Shown in pieces: positions 42,706 through 50,540 of a stretch of 54,930 nt of DNA. Source of the DNA: Lachnoclostridium sp. UBA3320. Lineage in GTDB: Bacteria > Bacillota > Clostridia > Lachnospirales > Lachnospiraceae. Numbering within the stretch: the first letter of the stretch is position 1; every line of letters starts with the position of its first letter. The notes beneath the pieces were generated by a model, which was not told the origin of the DNA, ran no database searches, and was given only the letters and a program-made list of their open reading frames with translations. The position numbers were made by a program, and so were the translations under genes. The DNA lies in NCBI GenBank assembly GCA_002361175.1, contig DESG01000016.1, forward strand, positions 24,605 through 79,534. The letters are read 5' to 3'.

Positions 42706-43586
42706 TGGACCAGGCAGAGCAATTAAGAAATTTAATTAAACAGCAAAACAGACAACAGCACCTTGCAAGAGTTATTACTGTTACAAGTGGCAAGGGAGGA
42801 GTTGGCAAGTCTAATATATCTTTAAATCTTGCTATAAGTTTTAGTAAACTTAGAAAAAGAGTTGTGATATTAGATGCAGATTTTGGACTTGCTAATATAG
42901 AGGTTATGCTTGGCATTAGGCCAGGATATAGCCTTGCTGATGTAATATTTAGAGGGAGAAGTGTAAGTGAGATAATTACAAAAGGACCTGGTAATATCGG
43001 ATTTGTGTCAGGTGGTTCAGGTATTAACGAATTAACTAGTTTAAACAGTGACCAGATAAGGATTCTTGTCAATGTCATGTATCAGCTTGACAACATAGCA
43101 GATGTTGTTATTATTGATACAGGAGCAGGTATTTCTGAGAGTGTTATGGAAATGATACTTTCAAGTACAGAGCTTCTTTTAGTTGCAACTCCTGAACCAG
43201 CATCTATAACTGATGCATATGTACTTTTAAAGACATTAAAGAATCAGCCTGACTATGATGAAGAAATGATAAAAATACGATTGCTTGGCAATAGAACACA
43301 GAGCAGAGCAGAAGGAAAAGAATTATATGACAAACTTAATTCTGTTGTTGGAAGGTTTTTAGATATGAGAATGGATTATATGGGTGCAGTTCCGTATGAT
43401 AGCTATTTACAGAAAGCAGTTATGAAACAGCGTCCAGTATGTCTTGCATATCCTGATGCACCTTCAGCAAAAGCAATACAAGACCTAGCGGTAATTTTAA
43501 ATAATCAGAGCGGCAGAAAGATTGACGTTCATGGACATGGACTTTCGGGTATTTTCTCCAGAATGATTCACAACCGTAACAGATAA
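42705..43586 (+). CDS. flhG: Flagellar number regulator FlhG (MinD-like ATPase)
   Basis: FlhG (YlxH) is a ParA/MinD family ATPase partnering FlhF. The 293-aa protein begins MDQAEQLRNLI, the N-terminal DQAxxLR motif known to stimulate FlhF GTP hydrolysis. It has the deviant Walker A SGKGGVGKSNISLNLAI (Lys30 and Lys35) and VVIIDTGAGISESV as switch II. A C-terminal amphipathic helix (LSGIFSRMIHNRNR) could bind the membrane. Confidence 0.95.
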   Translation: MDQAEQLRNLIKQQNRQQHLARVITVTSGKGGVGKSNISLNLAISFSKLRKRVVILDADFGLANIEVMLGIRPGYSLADVIFRGRSVSEIITKGPGNIGFVSGGSGINELTSLNSDQIRILVNVMYQLDNIADVVIIDTGAGISESVMEMILSSTELLLVATPEPASITDAYVLLKTLKNQPDYDEEMIKIRLLGNRTQSRAEGKELYDKLNSVVGRFLDMRMDYMGAVPYDSYLQKAVMKQRPVCLAYPDAPSAKAIQDLAVILNNQSGRKIDVHGHGLSGIFSRMIHNRNR

Positions 43587-43602
43587 AGGTAAGAGGTGTT
43601 AC

Positions 43603-44307
43603 ATGCTTGATAAATTTGTAAAGGCTAAGAGCAAAGTAGTTTTTCATAAGGGTTCGTTAGAGTATACTTTAAAAGTGCAGAAAGTGCTGTCTGAATCTGA
43701 AGTGGCTATTATTGATGAAAGTGAAAAAGCAAAAAGCAGTTACATATTAAATAAAGGCGAATGTTATATCCTAGACTTTTATGTAAAAGATGGCATATAT
43801 AAGTGTAGTGCATATATAATTTCTGTATATGATGAAGATGGACACAGATGTTATACAATTCAAGTAAATTCGCCATTTAGAAAAGAAGACAGGCGGCAAT
43901 ATCAGAGATGTCCATGTCGTGCTCTTATTTCTTATTCTGTATTGCCAGAAGCTAAGACGAAAGACATTATAGATAATGGTATGGGTGAGATATGGAAAGA
44001 AATTAATGGAGTTCAGTGGGTTAAACATGCATCACTAGAAGATATAAGCGGAGGGGGACTTCGGTTTACGTCAAGGCAGCGGCTTGAAAAAGGTACCCAT
44101 ATAGCATGTATTTTGGATTTGAAAGAATATAATAATAAGATTAAAGATAAACTCGACTTTACATTGGTGTGTGAGGTTGTACATATAGAAAAGATTTATG
44201 ATAAAAGAAATCTCTTTGATATAAGGCTTAAATATATTGGAATTACAGAATGGCAACGTGAATTAATTATACGTTTTGTATTTTGGCTTGAAAGACAAAG
44301 AATCTAA
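43603..44307 (+). CDS. PilZ domain c-di-GMP effector (YcgR/YpfA-like)
   Basis: The 234-aa protein has an N-terminal YcgR-like beta domain (LEYTLKVQKVLSESEVAIID) and a C-terminal PilZ domain. Both c-di-GMP binding motifs are present: RKEDRRQYQR (RxxxR type, about 88-97) and DISGGGLRF (D/N-x-S-x-x-G). In YcgR-type proteins c-di-GMP binding slows or stops the motor. Being inside the fla/che operon, between flhG and cheB, it is probably the motor brake of this organism. Confidence 0.9.
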   Translation: MLDKFVKAKSKVVFHKGSLEYTLKVQKVLSESEVAIIDESEKAKSSYILNKGECYILDFYVKDGIYKCSAYIISVYDEDGHRCYTIQVNSPFRKEDRRQYQRCPCRALISYSVLPEAKTKDIIDNGMGEIWKEINGVQWVKHASLEDISGGGLRFTSRQRLEKGTHIACILDLKEYNNKIKDKLDFTLVCEVVHIEKIYDKRNLFDIRLKYIGITEWQRELIIRFVFWLERQRI

Positions 44308-44339
44308 ATGATTTTTAAGAAAGGGCATGGGGATTTAGA

Positions 44340-45524
44340 ATGAAAAATATTTTAGTAGTTGATGATTCTGCACTTATGAGAAGAACTATGTCTGATATAA
44401 TAAACTCAGATGAAGAATTACACAATGAAAAGTATGCAGTTAATGGTGAAGATGCCTTGAGATTATTAGATGCTGGAGAAAAATTTGACGCTATAGTCTT
44501 AGATATAAATATGCCTAAGATGAATGGCATAGAATTTCTTAGGGTGCTTAATAAAAATAGGCGCAAAGAAAAGGTTGTAATTGTAAGTACAATAGCAAAA
44601 GAAGGCGGCAGGGAAACTATACAGGCACTTGAGCTCGGTGCATTTGATTTTGTAACAAAACCTGACAGCCTTGCAGAAGTAAAAGGACCATCTTTTGGCC
44701 AGAGGCTAATTGAGATGCTATATGCCGCTGTAGGACTGCGTACATCTGAAGCTTCAAATGATGATGTTAAAAAAAGAGTACATATGTCAAGACTTAAAGC
44801 ACATGCGGCAAAAGCTATGGTAACAGAAGCAGCAGCAGTAACGTCTAAATTGACAGAACATACAGAAAATAGTGTAAAGACACCTGTGTCACGTATATTG
44901 TCAGATAAAACGTTACATTCAAAAGCTTCTATTGTTAAGGGAAGCAATAAGCTTGTAGCACTTGCATGTTCTACAGGCGGACCAAAAGCACTTCAATATG
45001 TTATACCTTTTTTGCCGGCAAACCTTGCTGCACCAGTCCTGCTTGTACAACATATGCCAGAGGGATTTACTTTATCACTGAGCAAAAGACTTGATGAACT
45101 TAGCAGGATTAATGTTAAAGAAGCGGCAGATGGTGATATTCTTCAGAAAGGGACAGTCTATATTGCAAAAGGCGGCACACAGATGCGTCTATGTGAGAAG
45201 AATAAAAACCAACATATTATTAGACTTAAAAAAGAAGCAGCAAGAAATGGGCTTAAACCATGTGCTGATATAATGTATGAGTCTCTTATGGAAACTTCTT
45301 TTGATGAAATAACATGTGTTGTTATGACAGGAATGGGCGCAGATGGTACTCAAGGTATACTGCAGCTTGAAAAAACTAACAAGATTTATGTAATTGGTCA
45401 AGATGCAGAAAGTTGTACAGTGTATGGTATGCCAAAAGCCCTTGCTGAAACTGGTGCAGTAGATGAAGTAGTTCCTTTGAAAAATATTGCAGATGCTATA
45501 ACAAAACACGTGGGGGTGTTATAA
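44340..45524 (+). CDS. cheB: Chemotaxis methylesterase/deamidase CheB
   Basis: CheB demethylates chemoreceptors when phosphorylated by CheA. The 394-aa protein has a receiver domain (VVDDSALMRRTMSD; phospho-acceptor Asp55 in IVLDINMPKMNG) and an unusually long, Ala/Lys/Ser-rich linker (about 130-200). The methylesterase domain carries the Ser211-His238-Asp335 triad in ACSTGGPKAL, LVQHMPEGF and GMGADGTQG. It directly precedes cheA. Confidence 0.96.
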   Translation: MKNILVVDDSALMRRTMSDIINSDEELHNEKYAVNGEDALRLLDAGEKFDAIVLDINMPKMNGIEFLRVLNKNRRKEKVVIVSTIAKEGGRETIQALELGAFDFVTKPDSLAEVKGPSFGQRLIEMLYAAVGLRTSEASNDDVKKRVHMSRLKAHAAKAMVTEAAAVTSKLTEHTENSVKTPVSRILSDKTLHSKASIVKGSNKLVALACSTGGPKALQYVIPFLPANLAAPVLLVQHMPEGFTLSLSKRLDELSRINVKEAADGDILQKGTVYIAKGGTQMRLCEKNKNQHIIRLKKEAARNGLKPCADIMYESLMETSFDEITCVVMTGMGADGTQGILQLEKTNKIYVIGQDAESCTVYGMPKALAETGAVDEVVPLKNIADAITKHVGVL

Positions 45525-47621
45525 ATGGATGTAAGCCAGTATCTTGAGATTTTTATTGATGAAACAAAAGAACATTTACAGACTTTGAGCGACCAGCTTA
45601 TGATACTGGAGCAAGAGCCTGAAAATATGGACACTATTAACGAAATTTTCCGTGCTGCTCACTCATTAAAGGGTATGGCAGGTACAATGGGTTACAAGCG
45701 TATGCAGCGATTAACCCACGATATGGAAAATGTTTTTCAGGAGATAAGAAGCGGCAATATGACTGTAAAGCCTGAATTGGTAGACGTATTGTTCCGTGGA
45801 CTTGATGCATTGGAAGGATATCTCGCTAATATTCTTGAATCAGCTGATGAGGGTACAGAGGATAATGAAGAGATAATAAATACTCTTAATGGTATTGCAG
45901 ATGCAGCTACTGGAAAAGTTAAAGAAGAACCAAAAAAACCAGCAGAGGAAGCACCTAAACAGAGTGGTGGAGCTAAGTATAGCAATATACATCTTTCAGA
46001 ATATGATATAAATACATTTGAAAAAGCTAAAGAACAGAATGAAAATATTTTTGGTGTAACAGTTTATTTACAGGAGACATGTATTCTTAAAGTGGCAAGA
46101 GCATTTCTTGTATTTAAAGCACTTGAAGAACTTGGAGAAGTTATAAAGTCAGTTCCTGATATACAGGATATTGAAGATGAAAAGTTTGATTTGGATTTTT
46201 CACTTGTATATTTTACCAAGGAAGATATGGAAAAGGTAAAGGCTGCCATTGAAAATGTATCTGAAGTAAGAGAAGTTGTTATAGGACCATTTAACTTTGA
46301 AGATACATCTGAACAAAAAGAAGAGGCAAAACCTGAATCAGTTAAAGAGTCTGAACCAAAAAATGATACAAAACCTGCACCAGTTAAAAAACCTGCTGCT
46401 GCACAGGCGGCTGCAAAACCTGCGGCTGCAAAGCCTGCTGCTGCAAAAAAACAGTCAAAACCTGCTGTTGGACGTACAGTTCGTGTAGATATTGAAAAAC
46501 TTGATGTACTTATGAATCTTGTAAGCGAACTTATTATAGCTAAAAATGGTCTTGTATCAATTAATTCTACAGATGATACTAAAAGCGATGCAGCATTTAA
46601 TGAACAGATAGAATACCTTGAAAGTGTAACTACAAACCTTCATGAATCTGTAATGAAGGTGAGAATGGTGCCTATTGAAAGCGTAGTAAGCCGTTTTCCA
46701 CGTATGATAAGGGATTTGAGCAAGAAGCTTGGCAAGAAGATGGAGCTTCACATGACTGGTGAAGAGACAGAGCTTGACCGTACAGTTATTGATGAAATTG
46801 GAGACCCTTTACAACATCTTTTAAGAAATTCAGCAGACCATGGTCTGGAGTCTAATGATGAGCGTATCGCACTTGGCAAAGAAGAAGTGGGCAATATTTA
46901 TCTTGATGCATATCAGGATGGCAATAATGTCAATATAGAGGTGCGTGACGATGGTGCTGGTATCAATATTGAAAAAGTAAAGAATAAGGCGATTGAAAAG
47001 GGTACATTAACTGCTGAACAGGCAGAACATATGACTGATAAAGAAATTATCGACCTTTTGTTTAGACCTAGTTTTTCTACTGCAGAAAAAATTACTGATG
47101 TATCAGGAAGAGGCGTAGGGCTTGACGTTGTTAAAACTAAGATTGAAGGGCTTGGAGGCAATATTGAGTGTAAAACTGCTTTAGGTGAAGGCAGCAGCTT
47201 TATAATAAGACTTCCACTTACACTTGCTATTATACAGGCACTTATGGTTGAACTTGGACCTGAAAAATATGCTATACCACTTGGCAGCATCGAAACTATA
47301 GAAGACGTACTAGTATCAGATATCAAATCTGTGCAGACCAAGGAAGTTATCAATCTTAGAGGAACAGTTATTCCACTTATACGTCTTGACCAGATTCTTG
47401 ACATTGAAGCGGGAAGTGGAGACACAGATATCCTCACAGTCGTAATTGTCAAGAAAGGTGACAAGCTTGCGGGGCTTGTTGTAGATAATCTTATCGGGCA
47501 GCAGGAAATAGTTATTAAGTCAATCGGAAGCTACATTAACTGCAGCAAGATGATAGGCGGAGCTACAATTCTTGGAGATGGTGAGATTGCTTTAATTCTT
47601 GAAGTAAACGCACTGGTATAA
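45525..47621 (+). CDS. cheA: Chemotaxis histidine kinase CheA
   Basis: CheA phosphorylates CheY and CheB on receptor signalling. The 698-aa protein has the Hpt domain (IFRAAHSLKGMAGTMG, phospho-His46) and a P2 CheY/CheB-binding domain. A Lys/Pro/Ala-rich linker follows, then dimerisation helices, the HATPase domain (LLRNSADHGLE, DDGAGI, GRGVGLDVV) and a CheW-like regulatory domain at the end. It starts immediately after the cheB stop. Confidence 0.98.
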   Translation: MDVSQYLEIFIDETKEHLQTLSDQLMILEQEPENMDTINEIFRAAHSLKGMAGTMGYKRMQRLTHDMENVFQEIRSGNMTVKPELVDVLFRGLDALEGYLANILESADEGTEDNEEIINTLNGIADAATGKVKEEPKKPAEEAPKQSGGAKYSNIHLSEYDINTFEKAKEQNENIFGVTVYLQETCILKVARAFLVFKALEELGEVIKSVPDIQDIEDEKFDLDFSLVYFTKEDMEKVKAAIENVSEVREVVIGPFNFEDTSEQKEEAKPESVKESEPKNDTKPAPVKKPAAAQAAAKPAAAKPAAAKKQSKPAVGRTVRVDIEKLDVLMNLVSELIIAKNGLVSINSTDDTKSDAAFNEQIEYLESVTTNLHESVMKVRMVPIESVVSRFPRMIRDLSKKLGKKMELHMTGEETELDRTVIDEIGDPLQHLLRNSADHGLESNDERIALGKEEVGNIYLDAYQDGNNVNIEVRDDGAGINIEKVKNKAIEKGTLTAEQAEHMTDKEIIDLLFRPSFSTAEKITDVSGRGVGLDVVKTKIEGLGGNIECKTALGEGSSFIIRLPLTLAIIQALMVELGPEKYAIPLGSIETIEDVLVSDIKSVQTKEVINLRGTVIPLIRLDQILDIEAGSGDTDILTVVIVKKGDKLAGLVVDNLIGQQEIVIKSIGSYINCSKMIGGATILGDGEIALILEVNALV
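46389..46445 (+). repeat. KPAAA repeats in the cheA linker
   Basis: The linker between P2 and P3 encodes KPAAA three times with one QAAA variant. Ala/Pro/Lys linkers of this kind are common in CheA; the near-identical units suggest slippage growth. Confidence 0.7.
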
Positions 47622-47634
47622 TGGAGGTAGAGCA

Positions 47635-48123
47635 ATGGAAGATATTAATGACGTACACAATCTTGACATGGCTGGCAATAGCAAGCAGTATATAGTTGTA
47701 TGTCTTGGAGCAGAACAGTACGGAATAGATATAAAATATGTTGATAATATCGTAAGGAATCAGAGAATAACAAGAGTACCAAAAGCACAACATTATTTTA
47801 AAGGTGTTATAAACCTGCGCGGTGAAATTATACCAGTAATGAGCCTACGCCTAAAGTTTGGACTTGCACCTGATGAATTTACTAATGCAACACGTATAAT
47901 TATAATAAAGCTTGAGACGCAGTCTGCAATAGGTATAATTGTAGACGAGGTAAAAGAAGTTGTTACATTAGCAGGGAATTCTATAGACAAAGCGACTACA
48001 TCTGACCCATCAGATCCTTTAGTCCAGTATTTAAGCGGAGTAGGCAAGCATAACGATGGTTTAATTTCCTTACTTAATATTTCAGCTGTAATTATGGGCA
48101 GAGAAGGTAAAGATGTCGTGTGA
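47635..48123 (+). CDS. cheW: Chemotaxis coupling protein CheW
   Basis: CheW links chemoreceptors to CheA. The 162-aa protein has the full SH3-like fold: QYIVVCLGAEQYGIDIKYVDNIV, RVPKAQHYFKGVINLRGEIIPVMSLR and IGIIVDEVKEVVTL. It starts 13 nt after cheA behind ATGGAGGTAGAG. Confidence 0.97.
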   Translation: MEDINDVHNLDMAGNSKQYIVVCLGAEQYGIDIKYVDNIVRNQRITRVPKAQHYFKGVINLRGEIIPVMSLRLKFGLAPDEFTNATRIIIIKLETQSAIGIIVDEVKEVVTLAGNSIDKATTSDPSDPLVQYLSGVGKHNDGLISLLNISAVIMGREGKDVV

Positions 48124-48133
48124 AATCTATTTT

Positions 48134-48164
48134 ATGATGCCTAGGGTCAAAAGTAGTAGCAAAG
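48134..48164 (+). repeat. Degenerate intercistronic motif, copy 1 (before cheC)
   Basis: ATGATGCC-TAGGGTCAAAAGTAG followed by TAGCAAAG. The same pattern recurs before fliA (49631-49663) and before the FapA-like gene (50503-50535). It lies in the cheW-cheC gap of 66 nt. No known element is recognised. Confidence 0.5.
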
Positions 48165-48189
48165 CGTGCTGCGGATAGAGGTGATTTTT

Positions 48190-48801
48190 ATGCAAAATAC
48201 TGAAACTTTGGAACTGGATATCCTAAAAGAAATAGGAAATATTGGTGCGGGTAATGCAACAACTGCATTATCGCAGCTTATAAACGCACGTATTGACATG
48301 AATATCCCAAAAGTTGCCATTCTGCCTTTTAACGAGCTTGCAGAAATAATCGGAGGGGCAGAAACTTTAGTGGCAGGGATTTTACTTTCTCTTGAAGGCG
48401 ATATAAATGGAATGATGCTGTTCGTGCTTAAAAGCACAGCCGCCCATATGCTTGTAAACCAGCTTATGGGATGTGGACAGCCACCATCTCCTGAAACAGG
48501 CGGATTTAATGAAATAGAGGAATCTGCATTAAGAGAAATTGGAAATATTATTACAGGTTCATATTTATCATCTATTTCTTCACTTACTAATATGCTTATT
48601 GTACCATCTGTGCCATATCTTGCAGTAGATATGGCGGGAGCAATTTTAAGTGTTCCAGCCATAGAGTTTGGCAAAGTGGGTGATGAGGCATTATTAATTG
48701 AATCACAATTTAATGACATGGATGTAGATATAAGTGGTTACTTTATCCTTATACCTACAATGGAATCATATAAGCGCATGCTTCATTCGTTGGGAATGTA
48801 G
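48190..48801 (+). CDS. cheC: CheY-P phosphatase CheC
   Basis: CheC dephosphorylates CheY and partners with CheD in Gram-positive adaptation. The start is set at ATG 48190 behind AGAGGTGA, giving 203 aa; the frame extends upstream to 48166 without a ribosome-binding site. Both phosphatase centres are present: EIGNIGAGNATTAL (Glu14, Asn17) and ALREIGNIITGSYLSS. Confidence 0.95.
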   Translation: MQNTETLELDILKEIGNIGAGNATTALSQLINARIDMNIPKVAILPFNELAEIIGGAETLVAGILLSLEGDINGMMLFVLKSTAAHMLVNQLMGCGQPPSPETGGFNEIEESALREIGNIITGSYLSSISSLTNMLIVPSVPYLAVDMAGAILSVPAIEFGKVGDEALLIESQFNDMDVDISGYFILIPTMESYKRMLHSLGM

Positions 48802-48837
48802 AAGAGAATCTAAGTATAGGAGCATAGGTGATGACAA

Positions 48838-49323
48838 ATGGCAAATATGATTAAAGTTGGTATGGCAGATTTAAACATATGCCGTGCACCAGATGCAATA
48901 ACTACGCTTGGGCTGGGTTCTTGCGTAGGAGTTGCTTTATATGATAAAAATACAAAAATTGCTGGCTTAGTACATGTCATGCTTCCTAGCAGTAAAGAAG
49001 TAAGACAAAATCAAAATAAAGCCAAATTTGCCGATACAGGAATAGATTTATTAATACAGATGCTTATAAAAGCAGGTGCAAGGCGAACAGCACTTACAGC
49101 CAAAATAGCAGGTGGAGCCCAAATGTTTGCATTTAATTCCAACAATGATATGCTTAAAGTAGGACAGAGAAATGTAATAGCCGTTAAGGCGAAGTTAAAT
49201 TCACTGGGAATACGTATCTTAGCAGAAGATACAGGACTTAATTTTGGGCGTACAGTTGAATTTTATCCTGCAACTGGTAATTTTGTAATAAAAGCAGTAG
49301 GAAAATCAATAAAAACTATATAG
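48838..49323 (+). CDS. cheD: Chemoreceptor glutamine deamidase CheD
   Basis: CheD deamidates receptor glutamines and is regulated by CheC. The 161-aa protein has the catalytic residues in TLGLGSCVGVALYD (Thr23, Cys29) and GLVHVMLP (His46). The following KFADTGIDLLIQMLIKAGA and AKIAGGAQMF are also conserved. It follows cheC after 36 nt, the usual pair. Confidence 0.96.
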   Translation: MANMIKVGMADLNICRAPDAITTLGLGSCVGVALYDKNTKIAGLVHVMLPSSKEVRQNQNKAKFADTGIDLLIQMLIKAGARRTALTAKIAGGAQMFAFNSNNDMLKVGQRNVIAVKAKLNSLGIRILAEDTGLNFGRTVEFYPATGNFVIKAVGKSIKTI

Positions 49324-49355
49324 ATTTTAATTGTTTATTTTTAGGAGGCTTTTTT

Positions 49356-49631
49356 GTGAAGACAAATTTAATTCCAAAAGTCATTACCCTTTTGGCTGGG
49401 GCGGTTGTATGTATTGTTTGTATTGTAAGGGATATTGACACGTTATATTCCTTAAAGGCACTTTTAGTAACTTTAATAATTTTTTACATAATTGGCTGTA
49501 TTGCAAAAAGGATAATAGGGCAAGTAAAAGATATTAATACATTTATGAAGCGTGCAGAACCAGATTTTAAAGATAATCAACAAGAGGATATTAGCATATC
49601 TTCTGAAGAGTTGGAAAATAATAATATGTAA
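49356..49631 (+). CDS. Small membrane protein between cheD and fliA
   Basis: I do not recognise a family. The 91-aa protein starts at GTG behind AGGAGGC and has two predicted membrane segments (about 8-25 and 33-52, with short connecting RDIDTLYS). A charged cytoplasmic tail ends in acidic residues. The strong ribosome-binding site and the position in the operon support a real gene, probably related to motility. Confidence 0.75.
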   Translation: MKTNLIPKVITLLAGAVVCIVCIVRDIDTLYSLKALLVTLIIFYIIGCIAKRIIGQVKDINTFMKRAEPDFKDNQQEDISISSEELENNNM

Positions 49632-49663
49632 TAATGCCAGAGTCAAAAGTAGATAGCAAAGAG
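49631..49663 (+). repeat. Degenerate intercistronic motif, copy 2 (before fliA)
   Basis: ATAATGCC-AGAGTCAAAAGTAG followed by ATAGCAAAG. It shares GTCAAAAGTAG and the trailing TAGCAAAG with copy 1. It overlaps the stop codon region of the small membrane protein and precedes fliA by about 27 nt. Confidence 0.5.
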
Positions 49664-49689
49664 TATGTTAGAAAGGGTGTAGCTGTTCT

Positions 49690-50466
49690 GTGGATGAAAA
49701 GAGTAGAAATAGTTTGTGGGAAGAATATATAAGGACTAGAAGTTTAAAATTAAGAGAAAAACTGATTATAGAATACTCCGGGCTTGTTAAGATTGTGGCA
49801 GGAAGACTTGGTATGTATCTTGGCTATACTGTTGAATATGACGATTTAGTTGGATATGGTATTTTTGGGCTTATAGATGCCATTGATAAATTTGAACTTA
49901 CTAAAGGAGTGAAATTTGAGACATACGCAAGTTTGCGAATAAGAGGTTCAATTCTTGACCAGATAAGAAAGATGGACTGGATTCCAAGGACGCTGCGTCA
50001 AAAACAGAAAAAACTTGACCAGGCTATGCATGATTTTGAAGCAAAAAATGGGCGTGCAGCGACCAATGAGGAATTGGCATCAGAATTAAATATTCCTGTA
50101 GATGAGCTTGAGGGACTTATTAATCAGACACAAGTGGCAAACCTTGTGTCACTTGATGAATATTTAGAGCAGGGCAGTGAAGTAAAAGTTGAAGCAGGCA
50201 ATAAATCTCGTTTTGAACAACCAGAACACGTTGTTGAGCGTCAAGAACTTAAACGTATGCTTTCCGAGGCAATAAATAGCCTTAATGAAAATGAGCAGAA
50301 AGTTATTGCATTTTATTATTTTGAAGAACTTACATTAAAAGAAATTAGTAATATATTGGGAGTATCGGAGTCGCGTGTTTCACAGCTGCACACTAAATCC
50401 CTTAAAAAGATGAAAGAAAAACTCGGAAAAGAAAACATGGGCGTATTTGGGATTTGGAATATATAA
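49690..50466 (+). CDS. fliA: Flagellar sigma factor FliA/SigD
   Basis: This sigma-28 type factor transcribes late flagellar and chemotaxis genes. The 258-aa protein has region 2 (VEYDDLVGYGIFGLIDAIDKFE, FETYASLRIRGSILDQIRKMDW), region 3 (PRTLRQKQKKLDQAM) and region 4 (TLKEISNILGVSESRVSQLHTKSLKKMK). It starts at GTG 49690. Lying near the end of the operon, its level depends on full-length transcription, as for sigD of B. subtilis. Confidence 0.96.
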   Translation: MDEKSRNSLWEEYIRTRSLKLREKLIIEYSGLVKIVAGRLGMYLGYTVEYDDLVGYGIFGLIDAIDKFELTKGVKFETYASLRIRGSILDQIRKMDWIPRTLRQKQKKLDQAMHDFEAKNGRAATNEELASELNIPVDELEGLINQTQVANLVSLDEYLEQGSEVKVEAGNKSRFEQPEHVVERQELKRMLSEAINSLNENEQKVIAFYYFEELTLKEISNILGVSESRVSQLHTKSLKKMKEKLGKENMGVFGIWNI

Positions 50467-50495
50467 GCACAAGCATTTTTTGTTTGTGCTTATAT
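50461..50495 (+). other. 15-bp hairpin enclosing the fliA stop codon
   Basis: ATATAAGCACAAGCA (50461-50475) pairs with TGTTTGTGCTTATAT (50481-50495, one G-U) around a TTTTT loop. The fliA stop codon TAA is at 50464-50466, inside the 5' arm. No T-run follows. It could protect the fliA mRNA end, mark a processing point, or slow termination; none is shown. Confidence 0.75.
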
Positions 50496-50502
50496 CTATA
50501 TT

Positions 50503-50535
50503 ATGATGTCAAGATTAAAAGTAGAAAGAAGGCAA
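50503..50535 (+). repeat. Degenerate intercistronic motif, copy 3 (before FapA-like gene)
   Basis: ATGATGTC-AAGATTAAAAGTAG followed by AAAGAAGGCAAAA. It resembles copy 1 in the ATGATGYC start and the TYAAAAGTAG core. It contains the ribosome-binding purine run for the next gene. Confidence 0.45.
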
Positions 50536-50540
50536 AAATT

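Noticed and set aside
48147..48178. Sigma-D promoter before cheC (TCAAAAGT with GCGGATAG)
   Set aside because: The distance between the boxes is 17-20 nt instead of 15 and the -35 is poor; the repeated motif at the other two sites has no -10-like sequence.
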